DNA from: Pseudomonas sp. B33.4
GTDB lineage: Bacteria > Pseudomonadota > Gammaproteobacteria > Pseudomonadales > Pseudomonadaceae
DNA length: 64,000 bases
Reading direction: 5' to 3'
NCBI RefSeq assembly: GCF_034555375.1
Contig: NZ_CP140706.1
Span: 487,001-551,000, forward strand
In this document: positions 18,956-26,725 of the stretch, one piece after another
Numbering within the stretch: position 1 is the stretch's first letter
Layout: each line of letters starts with the position of its first letter
Translations under genes and position numbers: made by a program
The notes under the pieces: generated by a model
What the model saw: only the letters and a program-made list of their open reading frames with translations
Told to the model about the DNA's origin: nothing
Databases searched by the model: none

Positions 18956-19040
18956 AAAAGATCAAAGGATCGCAGCCTGCGGTAGCTCAAAGGAACTGGC
19001 GTTCATCCTGTAGGTGCTGCCGAAGGCTGCGCTCTTTTGA
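18955..19040. repeat. REP doublet, GATCGCAGCC family, at convergent gene ends
   Basis: GGATCGCAGCCTGCGG and CCGAAGGCTGCGCTC arms, with A-rich and T-rich outer flanks, lie between two convergent stops. It is likely to act as a terminator in both directions. Same family as 21121-21229 and 61472-61555. Confidence 0.75.
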
Positions 19041-19060
19041 CGTTGGTGGATATCAGCACG

Positions 19061-19474
19061 TTAGTCGGAAATGTACGCGTCCTGAGTGTTTATAAAGCGG
19101 TTGAACGCCTCGGAGTTGTAGACCTTCAGGCACGCGATAAACACTACTTTTTCATTCGAGTATTTGCTGTTTGAAGGTGTCTGCTCGTAAGCCGTTAATA
19201 CGTAGTTTCGGGTTTCTTTATAAGGATCGTGCAGCACTTGCAGTGTGTCTTCATTTTGCAGGATGGAATGCATGCCTTTACCCATCAACGAATAGGCATT
19301 GGCGGACAGTGCGATGTCTTTTTCCAGCGCGGAGCGTTCCTTGAATGGCTCTAGGATGCAGTGGCTCAGACCGTAGTTTTTTAGTGACTGGCGTGCCTGT
19401 GCAATGTGGGTTTCGTCGGCAAGGGCGAGGCATGGGCCAAGCAGGCTGAGTAAGCAGATGATCAGGTATCGCAT
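19061..19474 (-). CDS. exported small protein, possible Tai4-type T6SS amidase immunity protein
   Basis: 137 residues with a clear signal peptide (MRYLIICLLSLLGPCLALAD, cleaved about residue 18-19), so periplasmic. The mature part is helical with two Cys (NYGLSHCILEPFK and VFIACLKVYNSEAFNRFI) and the spacing I associate with Tai4-like immunity proteins, which block Tae4 peptidoglycan amidases. No Tae4 gene is in the window, so if this is right it is an orphan immunity gene beside an orphan vgrG. The start at 19474 has AGGAAG 10 nt upstream; a longer in-frame start at 19528 would bury the signal peptide. Confidence 0.5.
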   Translation of the reverse strand: MRYLIICLLSLLGPCLALADETHIAQARQSLKNYGLSHCILEPFKERSALEKDIALSANAYSLMGKGMHSILQNEDTLQVLHDPYKETRNYVLTAYEQTPSNSKYSNEKVVFIACLKVYNSEAFNRFINTQDAYISD

Positions 19475-19530
19475 GAGTTTTTGACTTCCTGTCGCTTGTG
19501 TTTTGCCAGTGTAATGCCATAAAAGCAAAG

Positions 19531-20188
19531 CCCCTCACCCTAGCCCTCTCCCAGAGGGAGAGGGGACCGACCGAGTTGTCTGGGTGATGTACGCCGACCT
19601 GCGACTTCAGTGGTGAACTTCGCTTGGTCAAGCCTGGATGGTGGTGTTCTTTTGGGGGACTGATCGAGTTGTCTGGGTGATGTACGCCGACCTGCGACTT
19701 CAGCGGTGAACTTCGCTTGGTCAAGCCTGGATGGTGGTGTTCTTTTGGGAGACTGACCGAGTTGTCTGGGTGATGTACGCCGACCTGCGACTTCAGCGGT
19801 GAACTTCGCTTGGTCAAGCCTGGATGGTGGTGTTCTTTTGGGGGACTGACCGAGTTGTCTGGGTGATGTACGCCGACTTGCGACTTCAGTGGTGAGCTTG
19901 GCTTGGCTAAGCCTGGATGGTGGTGTTCTCTCGGGAGCCTGACCGAGTTGTCTGGGTGATGTACGCCGACTTGCGACTTCAGTGGTGAACTTGGCTTGGC
20001 CAAGCCTGGATGGTGGTGTTCTTTCGGGGGACTGACCGAGCTGTCTGGGTGATGTGCGCCGACTTGCGACTTCAGTGGGGATCTTCGCTTGGCCAAGCCT
20101 GAGATCACGCTGATCTTTCAGGTCGATGTCACTCGCAAGATCACCACCGTCAGTCCCCTCTCCCTCGGGGAGAGGGCTAGGGTGAGGG
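19531..20188. repeat. REP-type element enclosing a 93-bp tandem array
   Basis: The arms CCCTCACCCTAGCCCTCTCC (from 19531) and its inverse (ending 20188) match the elements at 1852 and 7084. Between them a 93-bp unit recurs with starts at 19565, 19658, 19751, 19844, 19937 and 20030, the last copy being cut at about 20100. Each unit contains GTTGTCTGGGTGATGTACGC. Because 93 is divisible by three, both strands stay open in long frames and encode 31-residue repeats; these lack start signals and look like by-products. No spacer variation of CRISPR type is present. Confidence 0.92.
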
Positions 20189-20269
20189 CAGGCATTTGTC
20201 CGCTCAGCCGCCAACCCCTGACTTGCCGCGCGGTAAAAGGTAAACTTTGCGCCCTTCGCAGGAGCAGCC

Positions 20270-21109
20270 ATGAATTATCGTCACGCCTTCCATGCCGGCA
20301 ATCACGCCGATGTGTTCAAACACCTGACCTTGACCCGCCTCATCGCCCTGATGTCGCGCAAGGAGCAGCCGTTTGCCTATCTCGACACGCACGCCGGCAT
20401 CGGTCTGTATGACTTGCAGGGCGATCAGGCCAACCGTACCGGTGAGTACCTGGAAGGCATCGCGCGCTTGTGGGATCAGCCGGATCTGCCGGCGCTGACC
20501 GCCGACTACATGAAGGTGCTGCACGAGATGAACCCGGACGGTCAGTTGCGCTACTACCCGGGTTCGCCGGAGCTGGCGCGGCGTCTGACCCGGCCGCAGG
20601 ATCGGGTGATGCTCAATGAGAAGCACCCGGAAGACGGCGTGCTGTTGAAAGACAACATGGCCGGCGATCGTCGGGTCAAGGTTCATCTCGGCGAAGGCTG
20701 GCACGTCGCGCGGGCGATGTTGCCGGTTCAGGAAAAACGCGCGGTGATGTTGATTGACCCGCCGTTCGAGCAACTCGACGAGATGCAGCGTTGCGCGGCG
20801 TCGTTGAAAGAGGCGATTGGCCGCATGCGCCAAACCGTGGCGGCGATCTGGTATCCGGTGAAGGATCAGCGCGCGTTGCGTCGGTTCTATCAGGATCTGG
20901 CCGGGACCGGTGCGCCGAAGTTGCTGCGGGTTGAGTTGCTGGTGCATCCGCTGGATACGCCGAACAGCCTGAACGGTTCGGGCATGGCGATTGCCAATCC
21001 GCCGTGGGGGCTGGAGGAAGAATTGCGTGAGCTGCTGCCGTGGTTGTCGAAGAAGCTTGGGCAGACCCAGGGCGGGTGGCAGATGGATTGGCTGATTGCC
21101 GAGAGCTGA
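20270..21109 (+). CDS. rlmJ: 23S rRNA (adenine2030-N6)-methyltransferase RlmJ
   Basis: 279 residues, the usual length. RlmJ methylates N6 of A2030 in 23S rRNA using S-adenosylmethionine. The start MNYRHAFHAGNHADVFKHL is diagnostic. The SAM-binding segment includes YLDTHAGIGLYDL (about 41-53), and the N6-adenine methyltransferase motif DPPF is at about 163-166. AGGAG lies 5-9 nt before the ATG. It matches PA5019 in P. aeruginosa order. Confidence 0.97.
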   Translation: MNYRHAFHAGNHADVFKHLTLTRLIALMSRKEQPFAYLDTHAGIGLYDLQGDQANRTGEYLEGIARLWDQPDLPALTADYMKVLHEMNPDGQLRYYPGSPELARRLTRPQDRVMLNEKHPEDGVLLKDNMAGDRRVKVHLGEGWHVARAMLPVQEKRAVMLIDPPFEQLDEMQRCAASLKEAIGRMRQTVAAIWYPVKDQRALRRFYQDLAGTGAPKLLRVELLVHPLDTPNSLNGSGMAIANPPWGLEEELRELLPWLSKKLGQTQGGWQMDWLIAES

Positions 21110-21120
21110 TCAACGGCAAG

Positions 21121-21229
21121 ATCAAAAGATCGCAGCCAGCGGCAGCTCCTACACGGTTCGGCGGCGTCCACCAATGTGCGGACGATCACTGATCTCCTGT
21201 AGGAGCTGCCGCAGGCTGCGATCTTTTGC
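21121..21229. repeat. REP doublet, AAAAGATCGCAGCC family, between convergent genes
   Basis: AAAAGATCGCAGCC near 21124-21137 and GGCTGCGATCTTTTG near 21214-21228 form arms with inner GGCAGCTCCTACA and TGTAGGAGCTGCC segments. It sits between the rlmJ and msrA stops. Outer A and T runs suit a bidirectional terminator. Confidence 0.85.
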
Positions 21230-21238
21230 TTTCAGGAT

Positions 21239-21904
21239 TTAATTGCCTGCCAGACTCGGTGGCATGCACACGCCGGTGCCGCCAATCCCGCAGTAACCCT
21301 CAGGATTCTTCGCCAGATACTGCTGGTGATATGCCTCGGCGAAGTACACGGTCGGCGCCTGTTCGATTTCGGTGCTGATTTCCCCCAGACCCGCTTTCGA
21401 CAGCTCGGCCTGATAGGTCGCTTTGCTTTTCAGCGCCGCATTCAGATGCTCAGGCGAAGTCGCGTAGATCACCGAGCGGTACTGCGTGCCGATGTCGTTA
21501 CCTTGGCGCATGCCCTGCGTCGGGTTGTGCAGTTCCCAGAACATCGCGAGCAGCTCTTCGTAGCTGACTTTGGCCTTGTCATACACCACCAGCACCACTT
21601 CGGCGTGACCGGTCAGGCCCGAGCAGACTTCTTCGTAGGTCGGGTTCGGTGTGAAGCCGCCGGCATAACCGACGACGGTGCTGACCACGCCTTCACGCTG
21701 CCAGAAACGACGCTCGGCGCCCCAGAAGCAACCCAGACCGAAAATCGCAAAGTCGACGTCCTGGAAAAACGGGCCAAGCAGCGGGGTTTCTTCGAAAACG
21801 AAGTGCTTTTCAGGCAGGGTCATCGCGGTTTCGCGGCCGGGCAGAGCTTGTTCTTTAGTCGGGAGCACGTTTTTGTTCACCAGAATTTCCGAGCGCAGAA
21901 CCAT
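21239..21904 (-). CDS. msrA: peptide methionine (S)-S-oxide reductase MsrA
   Basis: Repairs oxidised methionine residues in proteins. 221 residues with the active-site motif [11 protein letters not shown] (catalytic Cys59). Recycling Cys residues lie in the C-terminal [11 protein letters not shown]. The N-terminus [19 protein letters not shown] is that of the longer Pseudomonas MsrA form. AGAGGAA lies 6-12 nt upstream of the ATG. It matches PA5018. Confidence 0.97.
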   Translation of the reverse strand: MVLRSEILVNKNVLPTKEQALPGRETAMTLPEKHFVFEETPLLGPFFQDVDFAIFGLGCFWGAERRFWQREGVVSTVVGYAGGFTPNPTYEEVCSGLTGHAEVVLVVYDKAKVSYEELLAMFWELHNPTQGMRQGNDIGTQYRSVIYATSPEHLNAALKSKATYQAELSKAGLGEISTEIEQAPTVYFAEAYHQQYLAKNPEGYCGIGGTGVCMPPSLAGN

Positions 21905-21987
21905 GATCGTTCCTCTCAGTCAGGTTGGATGTAAAAAGTCAGACCGCCAGTGTGCCCAATGATGCCGGAATTCGCACTATTCAAATG

Positions 21988-22076
21988 TGGGGGGCGAGCT
22001 TGCTCGCGAAAGCGGTGGGTCAGGCAATGTTGATGTCGACTGACACTCCGTCTTCGCGAGCAGGCTCGCTCCCACA
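21988..22076. repeat. REP doublet, GAGCCTGCTCGCGA family
   Basis: Left arm GGCGAGCTTGCTCGCGAAAG, right arm CTTCGCGAGCAGGCTCGCTC, imperfect, between the msrA start and the dipA stop. Confidence 0.9.
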
Positions 22077-22110
22077 GGGGAGTGTCTTCCAGAGCAACAG
22101 CCTGTGGTGA

Positions 22111-24807
22111 TCAGAGGCAGAGCGGTCCACGCGGGTAGCGCTTGAGCGCCTGGATCAGTTCGCTGCCCGGGATCGGCCGGTCGAACAGGTAGCCCTGGCC
22201 GACGTCGCAACGGTGCCGACGCAGAAACGCCAGTTGTTCGGCAGTCTCGATGCCTTCCGCCACGACCTTGAGTTTCAGGTTGTGGGCCATGGCGATCACC
22301 GCTGAGGTGATTTCCATGTCGTCCTGGTTGTCGGGGATTTCATGGATGAAGCTGCGATCGATCTTGATGATGTCGATCGGGAATTTCTTCAAATAACTCA
22401 GCGACGAATAACCGGTGCCGAAGTCATCCATGGCCAGCGTCAGGCCCAGGCGCTTGAGCTGGTCGAGCTGCAAGTGCGTGTCTTCGGTGGCTTCCAGCAG
22501 CAGGCCTTCGGTCAGCTCCAGTTCGAGCAGATTGGCCGGCAGCGCTTCTTCCTTGAGGATGTTGGCGATGGAGGCGACCAGATCCGGGTCGGAGAACTGC
22601 TTCGGCGAGAGGTTGATCGCCACTTGCAGATTGCCCATGCCGGCAGCGGTCAGCGCTTTGCTCATGCGGCAAGCCTGACGCGCAATCCACTTGCCGATCG
22701 GAATGATCAGGCCGGTTTCTTCGGCGACGCTGATGAACTGGTCCGGGCGGATCATGCCGCGTTCCGGGTGGTTCCAGCGCAACAGGGCTTCCATGCCCAG
22801 CAGACGACCGCTGCGCAGGCACAGCTTGGGCTGGTAGAACACGTCCAGCTCGTTTTGGGTCAGGGCGCGGCGCAGGTTGTTCTCGACGAACAGTTTGTAA
22901 CTGGCCTCAGCGTTCAGCGCCTCGGTGAAGACTTGCACCTGATGTTTGCCGTTGGCCTTGGCCTTGTGCAGCGCCAGACCGGCGTTACGCATCAGCGTTT
23001 GCGGGTCGCGGCCGTGCAGCGGCGCGCAGGCCAGGCCGACCGAGCCGGTGACGCTGATCAACTGGTTGTCGACGAACATCGGTTTATCCAGCGTCGCCAA
23101 CAATTGGTTGGCGATCTGCTGGCCGGCGGCAAGGTCGGTGTCGTCGAGCAATACCGCGAACTCGTTACTGGCGAATCGCGCCAGGCTGCCGCTCGGGCTC
23201 AGGCTGTTGCGCAAACGTCGAGCGAGGCTGATCAGCAGTTTGTCGCCAGTCTGGTGACCGAGGCTGTCGTTGATCCGCTTGAAGTTGTCGATGTCCACCA
23301 GCAAGAGGCTGATCGGCGTATCGCTATCGCGGGCGAAGCGTTCGTCCAGATTGCGGATAAACGCCGGGCGATTGCCGAGGTTGGTCAGGTTGTCGGTGTA
23401 GGCCAGACGTTCGATGCGCTGCTGCGCCAGTTTGGTCTGGGTGATGTCTTCGTAGATGCCGATGTAGTGCGTCAGCTCACGGTTGTCGCCGTAGACCTTG
23501 GAGATCGACAACTGGCCCCAGTACGGTTCGAGGTTCTTGCGCCGGCTCTTGAATTCGCCCTGCCAGCTGTTGCTCTTGGCCAGCGCCGAGGGCGCGTCGA
23601 ACAACAGTTCGCTGAGGTTTTCCAGCGCCGGCAGCTCGGACAGGCGCTGGCCGTGGACTTCCTCGGTGGTGTACTGGGTGATCGCGGTGAAACTCGGGTT
23701 GACGTACTCGACCACGCCGTCGCAGTTGACCAGCAAGAAGGCGTTGGCGCTTTGCTCGACCGCACGCTGGAACAGGTGCAGGGCGCTGGTGGCGGTGCGG
23801 CGGTTGTGGTTGTTGATGACTTGCGCGAACTGGTCGGCGAGCTCACCGGCAAAGGCGATTTCGTCGGACTGCCAGGCGCGGGTGACGCCGGTCTGCTCCA
23901 GGCACAGCACGCCGACCACCTGGCCATCGACGCGAATACTGGCGTCGAGCATCGCGTTAACGTCGCGCGGGCGCAGGGCTTCGGCCATTTCACGGGTGCG
24001 CGGGTCGCGCATCGCATTGTGCGCGTCGATGGCGCGGCTGCCGTGCAGAGCTTCCATGTAATCGGGGAAGCTACTGATATCGATCACGTCCGGGAGAATG
24101 TATTCCTGGGTCGCGCGGTGATACGCGGAGATCGGCACCAGTTGCTGGCCTTCGAGGTTCCACAGGCTGGCGCAGTCGATCTCATAGATATCGCAGGCAC
24201 AGCGGGTGATCAGTTCGGCGGCTTCCTGCAGCGAGTTGTGCGTGCTGTAGCGCTGGCGCGCGAGCAGCAGAATCAGGTCCTGTTGGGCGCGTACGCGCTC
24301 CAGATGCTGCAGTTGTTCCTGCTGGGCGCGCTGGTTGAGTTCCAGGGCGATCTGCAGGCGGGAGTTCTGGGTTTCGAGGTCAACGGAGGGCAGTGGCGGC
24401 GCTTCGTCGAAGACGTGATCGACCGCCAGCAGATAGCCGCGCAGCAGATGACGGTTGTGTTGTTTGTAGGCTTCGCCCAGTTCCAGAATGCTCAGCGCAC
24501 CGGCCGCGGTATGCAGGGTGTAACGCACCAGATAATGCGGGCTGGCGGTCAGCTGTTGCTGGATCGCGTCGTGCAACTGATAACGCGCTTCCGGTTCCAT
24601 CAGGCTGGCGTAGGGGGAGCCGACCAGCGCGCAAAGCTCGACAGCCGGCTGGCCGAACTGGCGTTCACAGTTGGGATCGAGGAACAGCATGGCCCAGCTG
24701 GCTTCATTCAAGCGCTCGAAACGCAGCATGCCGAGCCGCGAGGGCACAGGCAACTGCGTCACTACCTCGGCCGCCATACGGCTGGCGGCATCGGGTTGGC
24801 TCTTCAT
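22111..24807 (-). CDS. dipA: c-di-GMP phosphodiesterase DipA-like (PAS-GAF-PAS-GGDEF-EAL)
   Basis: 898 residues, no membrane helix. N-terminal PAS-like region (about 20-130), coiled linker, GAF domain (about 180-340), PAS (about 345-470), GGDEF domain, EAL domain. The GGDEF signature is degenerate (ASNEF, about 546), as in P. aeruginosa DipA (PA5017), so cyclase activity is unlikely. The EAL domain keeps MEALLRWNHPE (about 671), the ELTEGLL segment and DDFGTGYSSLSYL, so it should hydrolyse c-di-GMP and promote motility and biofilm dispersal. The start MKSQPDAASRM at 24807 follows the family; codons up to 24921 are open but unlikely to be used. 24808-25049 holds no visible gene. Confidence 0.93.
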   Translation of the reverse strand: MKSQPDAASRMAAEVVTQLPVPSRLGMLRFERLNEASWAMLFLDPNCERQFGQPAVELCALVGSPYASLMEPEARYQLHDAIQQQLTASPHYLVRYTLHTAAGALSILELGEAYKQHNRHLLRGYLLAVDHVFDEAPPLPSVDLETQNSRLQIALELNQRAQQEQLQHLERVRAQQDLILLLARQRYSTHNSLQEAAELITRCACDIYEIDCASLWNLEGQQLVPISAYHRATQEYILPDVIDISSFPDYMEALHGSRAIDAHNAMRDPRTREMAEALRPRDVNAMLDASIRVDGQVVGVLCLEQTGVTRAWQSDEIAFAGELADQFAQVINNHNRRTATSALHLFQRAVEQSANAFLLVNCDGVVEYVNPSFTAITQYTTEEVHGQRLSELPALENLSELLFDAPSALAKSNSWQGEFKSRRKNLEPYWGQLSISKVYGDNRELTHYIGIYEDITQTKLAQQRIERLAYTDNLTNLGNRPAFIRNLDERFARDSDTPISLLLVDIDNFKRINDSLGHQTGDKLLISLARRLRNSLSPSGSLARFASNEFAVLLDDTDLAAGQQIANQLLATLDKPMFVDNQLISVTGSVGLACAPLHGRDPQTLMRNAGLALHKAKANGKHQVQVFTEALNAEASYKLFVENNLRRALTQNELDVFYQPKLCLRSGRLLGMEALLRWNHPERGMIRPDQFISVAEETGLIIPIGKWIARQACRMSKALTAAGMGNLQVAINLSPKQFSDPDLVASIANILKEEALPANLLELELTEGLLLEATEDTHLQLDQLKRLGLTLAMDDFGTGYSSLSYLKKFPIDIIKIDRSFIHEIPDNQDDMEITSAVIAMAHNLKLKVVAEGIETAEQLAFLRRHRCDVGQGYLFDRPIPGSELIQALKRYPRGPLCL

Positions 24808-25049
24808 GAAGGGAACTCGCTTGGAAATATGCTGAACGCGCCGGGCTCTCGCCCTCTTTACTGTTGCCTGCGGCAAGGTTGCATCATTGCGGCACCGACT
24901 GACAAGAGACATGAAGGCCAAGTGCTATAAGAATGTGTCGGCTGCGCTGAACATTTCTCCAGCGTGTGCTGAAAAGTAATCCTGTTGAATAGAAAGAATG
25001 CCGTTCCAGAGCGGTTCGTGCCCCGCAACGGTGTCCTTTGCCTGGAAAC

Positions 25050-26447
25050 TCAACGCAGAGGAATGCTGATCGATTGCATGCGTTTGCCATCGCGGTCGTG
25101 GTAATTGACCTGAATCTGTCCGGCCTCGACCACCAGATGAGCGAAATTGTCCTCACTCACCACTGTGCTGGTCAGTTCATGCCGATAATCGCCCGCCGCC
25201 GTGCGCACCAACGGCTGATCCAGGATGAACGTCGACGCTTTGGCATACGGCAGCAGTTTGCTGTTGCACAACGGCGAGGACACCACGGTGTGGACTTCGA
25301 AGTCCGGGTCCTCGCTGTGACTCAGGCGAGCAGTCAGCGAGCCATGCACGTCCCCGGAGATGAACACGACATTCTTGATACGGCGGGAGCGGATGGTTTC
25401 CAGCAGGCGCAGACGCTGCTCCGGAAAGGCTTTCCAGGCGTCATCGCCATGGAGCTTGCGATCCGGATAGAACATCACACTGGTGACCACGAACTTGACC
25501 CGCGCGGTGCTGTTGCTCAGCCATTTGAGCAGAGCCTGCTCCTGCGCCTCGTCGAGGATGCGTCGATCATCGGCTGACAAGTTGCGGCGGGTGCGACTGT
25601 CGGTGACAAACCATTCGATATCGCCGTCGCTGAATTGATACCAGTAATGTTCCAGTGTCGAGTGGTCTACTTCGCCGTTAGTTGTCAGCGGATGTACCGG
25701 GCTGTGACTGGCCTGATACAGCTCATAAGCGGCCATGGCGTTGCGATATAAATCTCCGTCGGACTTGCTGGCATTGGCGGGCCAGTTATCTTCGATTTCG
25801 TGATCGTCGAGAATCATGTAAGTCGAAATGCCAGACATCAGGCGTTGAATATTCGGCTGGGAAAACGCCGCGTGGTACTTGCTGAGGATATCTTTGTATT
25901 CACGATCCGGTGCGATCAGATTCAAGTCGTCCACATAAATCTGGTCGCCGGTCATCATTACCGCGCTGATCGGCGGTTGTATGCCTTCGATCACTTGGTT
26001 GATGGATGCAAAGATGCGGTCGCCCAGTTGTGGCAGAGAGGCGACACCGGCGGTCATGCGCAGGTAGCGGCAGGAACCGACAATATAGGCTCTGGGTTGC
26101 AAGGCTTTGCTGGAGCGGGTGCGCAGGCGATAAATCTCGCGCGGCCATTGCAGCGGTAGTTCGGCGACGCTGTCCGGGGTATGTACGGGACTCATCGGAC
26201 TGAACCAGCCGGCTTGATATTCATACTCGGTGTCGCTACTAAAGTTGTTGATTGCGAACACATGCGACATATCGCGCTGTTCGTTCAGGCGTGCAAAGTT
26301 ACCTTTTGACCACTGATGTGCACCGGCGGCGCGATAACGTACGCCGGCAAATACCAATGCATTGTTCTGTCGGTCGCCGCGCATGAATATGCGTACTTGA
26401 TTAGTTGTAATGTGGCCGACAATCGGGCCGATAGTTGGTTTTAACAT
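25050..26447 (-). CDS. PhoD-like metallophosphatase
   Basis: 465 residues. Metal-binding motifs of the PhoD/alkaline phosphatase D fold are visible in order: GSCRYLRM (about 123), MTGDQIYVDD (about 164), ILDDHEIEDNW (about 212) and SGDVHGS (about 363). A short N-terminal beta domain (residues 1-95) precedes them. No signal peptide or twin-arginine motif is seen, unlike secreted PhoD enzymes, so it may act in the cytoplasm; the substrate is unknown. Its codon use and upstream DNA are somewhat more AT-rich than its neighbours. It is not at this position in the P. aeruginosa order that I remember, so it may be an insertion. Confidence 0.88.
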   Translation of the reverse strand: MLKPTIGPIVGHITTNQVRIFMRGDRQNNALVFAGVRYRAAGAHQWSKGNFARLNEQRDMSHVFAINNFSSDTEYEYQAGWFSPMSPVHTPDSVAELPLQWPREIYRLRTRSSKALQPRAYIVGSCRYLRMTAGVASLPQLGDRIFASINQVIEGIQPPISAVMMTGDQIYVDDLNLIAPDREYKDILSKYHAAFSQPNIQRLMSGISTYMILDDHEIEDNWPANASKSDGDLYRNAMAAYELYQASHSPVHPLTTNGEVDHSTLEHYWYQFSDGDIEWFVTDSRTRRNLSADDRRILDEAQEQALLKWLSNSTARVKFVVTSVMFYPDRKLHGDDAWKAFPEQRLRLLETIRSRRIKNVVFISGDVHGSLTARLSHSEDPDFEVHTVVSSPLCNSKLLPYAKASTFILDQPLVRTAAGDYRHELTSTVVSEDNFAHLVVEAGQIQVNYHDRDGKRMQSISIPLR

Positions 26448-26628
26448 GTCGAATCCATTCGAATGAATTTGAATAAATATTGAAGATTTTTAACTTTGCT
26501 TAGTTAAATTCGTTGCGCCTAGGTTAGTTGCGTATCGAATAAAAAAGATCGGGGCCAAGTCGACCAGGGTTGTGGCCGAAATCAGCAAGGCTTGTGGGAA
26601 AAAGACGAGAAGGGACGTTCTTCAGGCA
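26448..26628. promoter_or_regulatory. AT-rich upstream region of the PhoD-like gene
   Basis: About 180 bp, markedly AT-rich, containing the inverted repeat TTTAAC (26489-26494) and GTTAAA (26503-26508) about 45 bp before the PhoD-like start. It is likely to hold that gene's promoter on the minus strand. No Pho-box match was found and no gene is visible. Confidence 0.35.
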
Positions 26629-26655
26629 AAAAAAAGCCCCGCCAAACTGACGGGG
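26629..26655 (-). terminator. Rho-independent terminator of aceE-aceF
   Basis: Read on the minus strand, ACCCCGTCAGTTTGGCGGGG forms a short GC stem followed by GC and a run of eight T residues. It lies about 70 bp after the aceF stop. Confidence 0.85.
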
Positions 26656-26694
26656 TTGAGGTACGAGCGTGTGGCGCTCGAAAGGGTGCAGCAA

Positions 26695-26720
26695 TCGGCC
26701 CTCCGTTGCCGGAGGGCCGA
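26695..26720 (-). other. perfect hairpin in the aceF 3' untranslated region
   Basis: TCGGCCCTCCG and CGGAGGGCCGA form an 11-bp perfect stem with a 4-nt loop, 5 bp after the aceF stop. It has no T-run. It may protect the 3' end of the message upstream of the true terminator. Confidence 0.7.
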
Positions 26721-26725
26721 TCGAG

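Noticed and set aside
19565..20100. CRISPR array
   Set aside because: The whole 93-bp unit is repeated with only point differences; there are no unique spacers and no cas genes.
19278..20271. Two long minus-strand frames coding for 31-residue repeats
   Set aside because: They are products of the 93-bp tandem period inside a REP-type element. There is no ribosome site, and one frame overlaps the immunity-like gene.
22342..24930. An 862-codon plus-strand frame opposite dipA
   Set aside because: Antisense shadow; its Val/Gln/Arg-rich translation has no domain signature, whereas the minus strand has clear GAF, PAS and EAL motifs.
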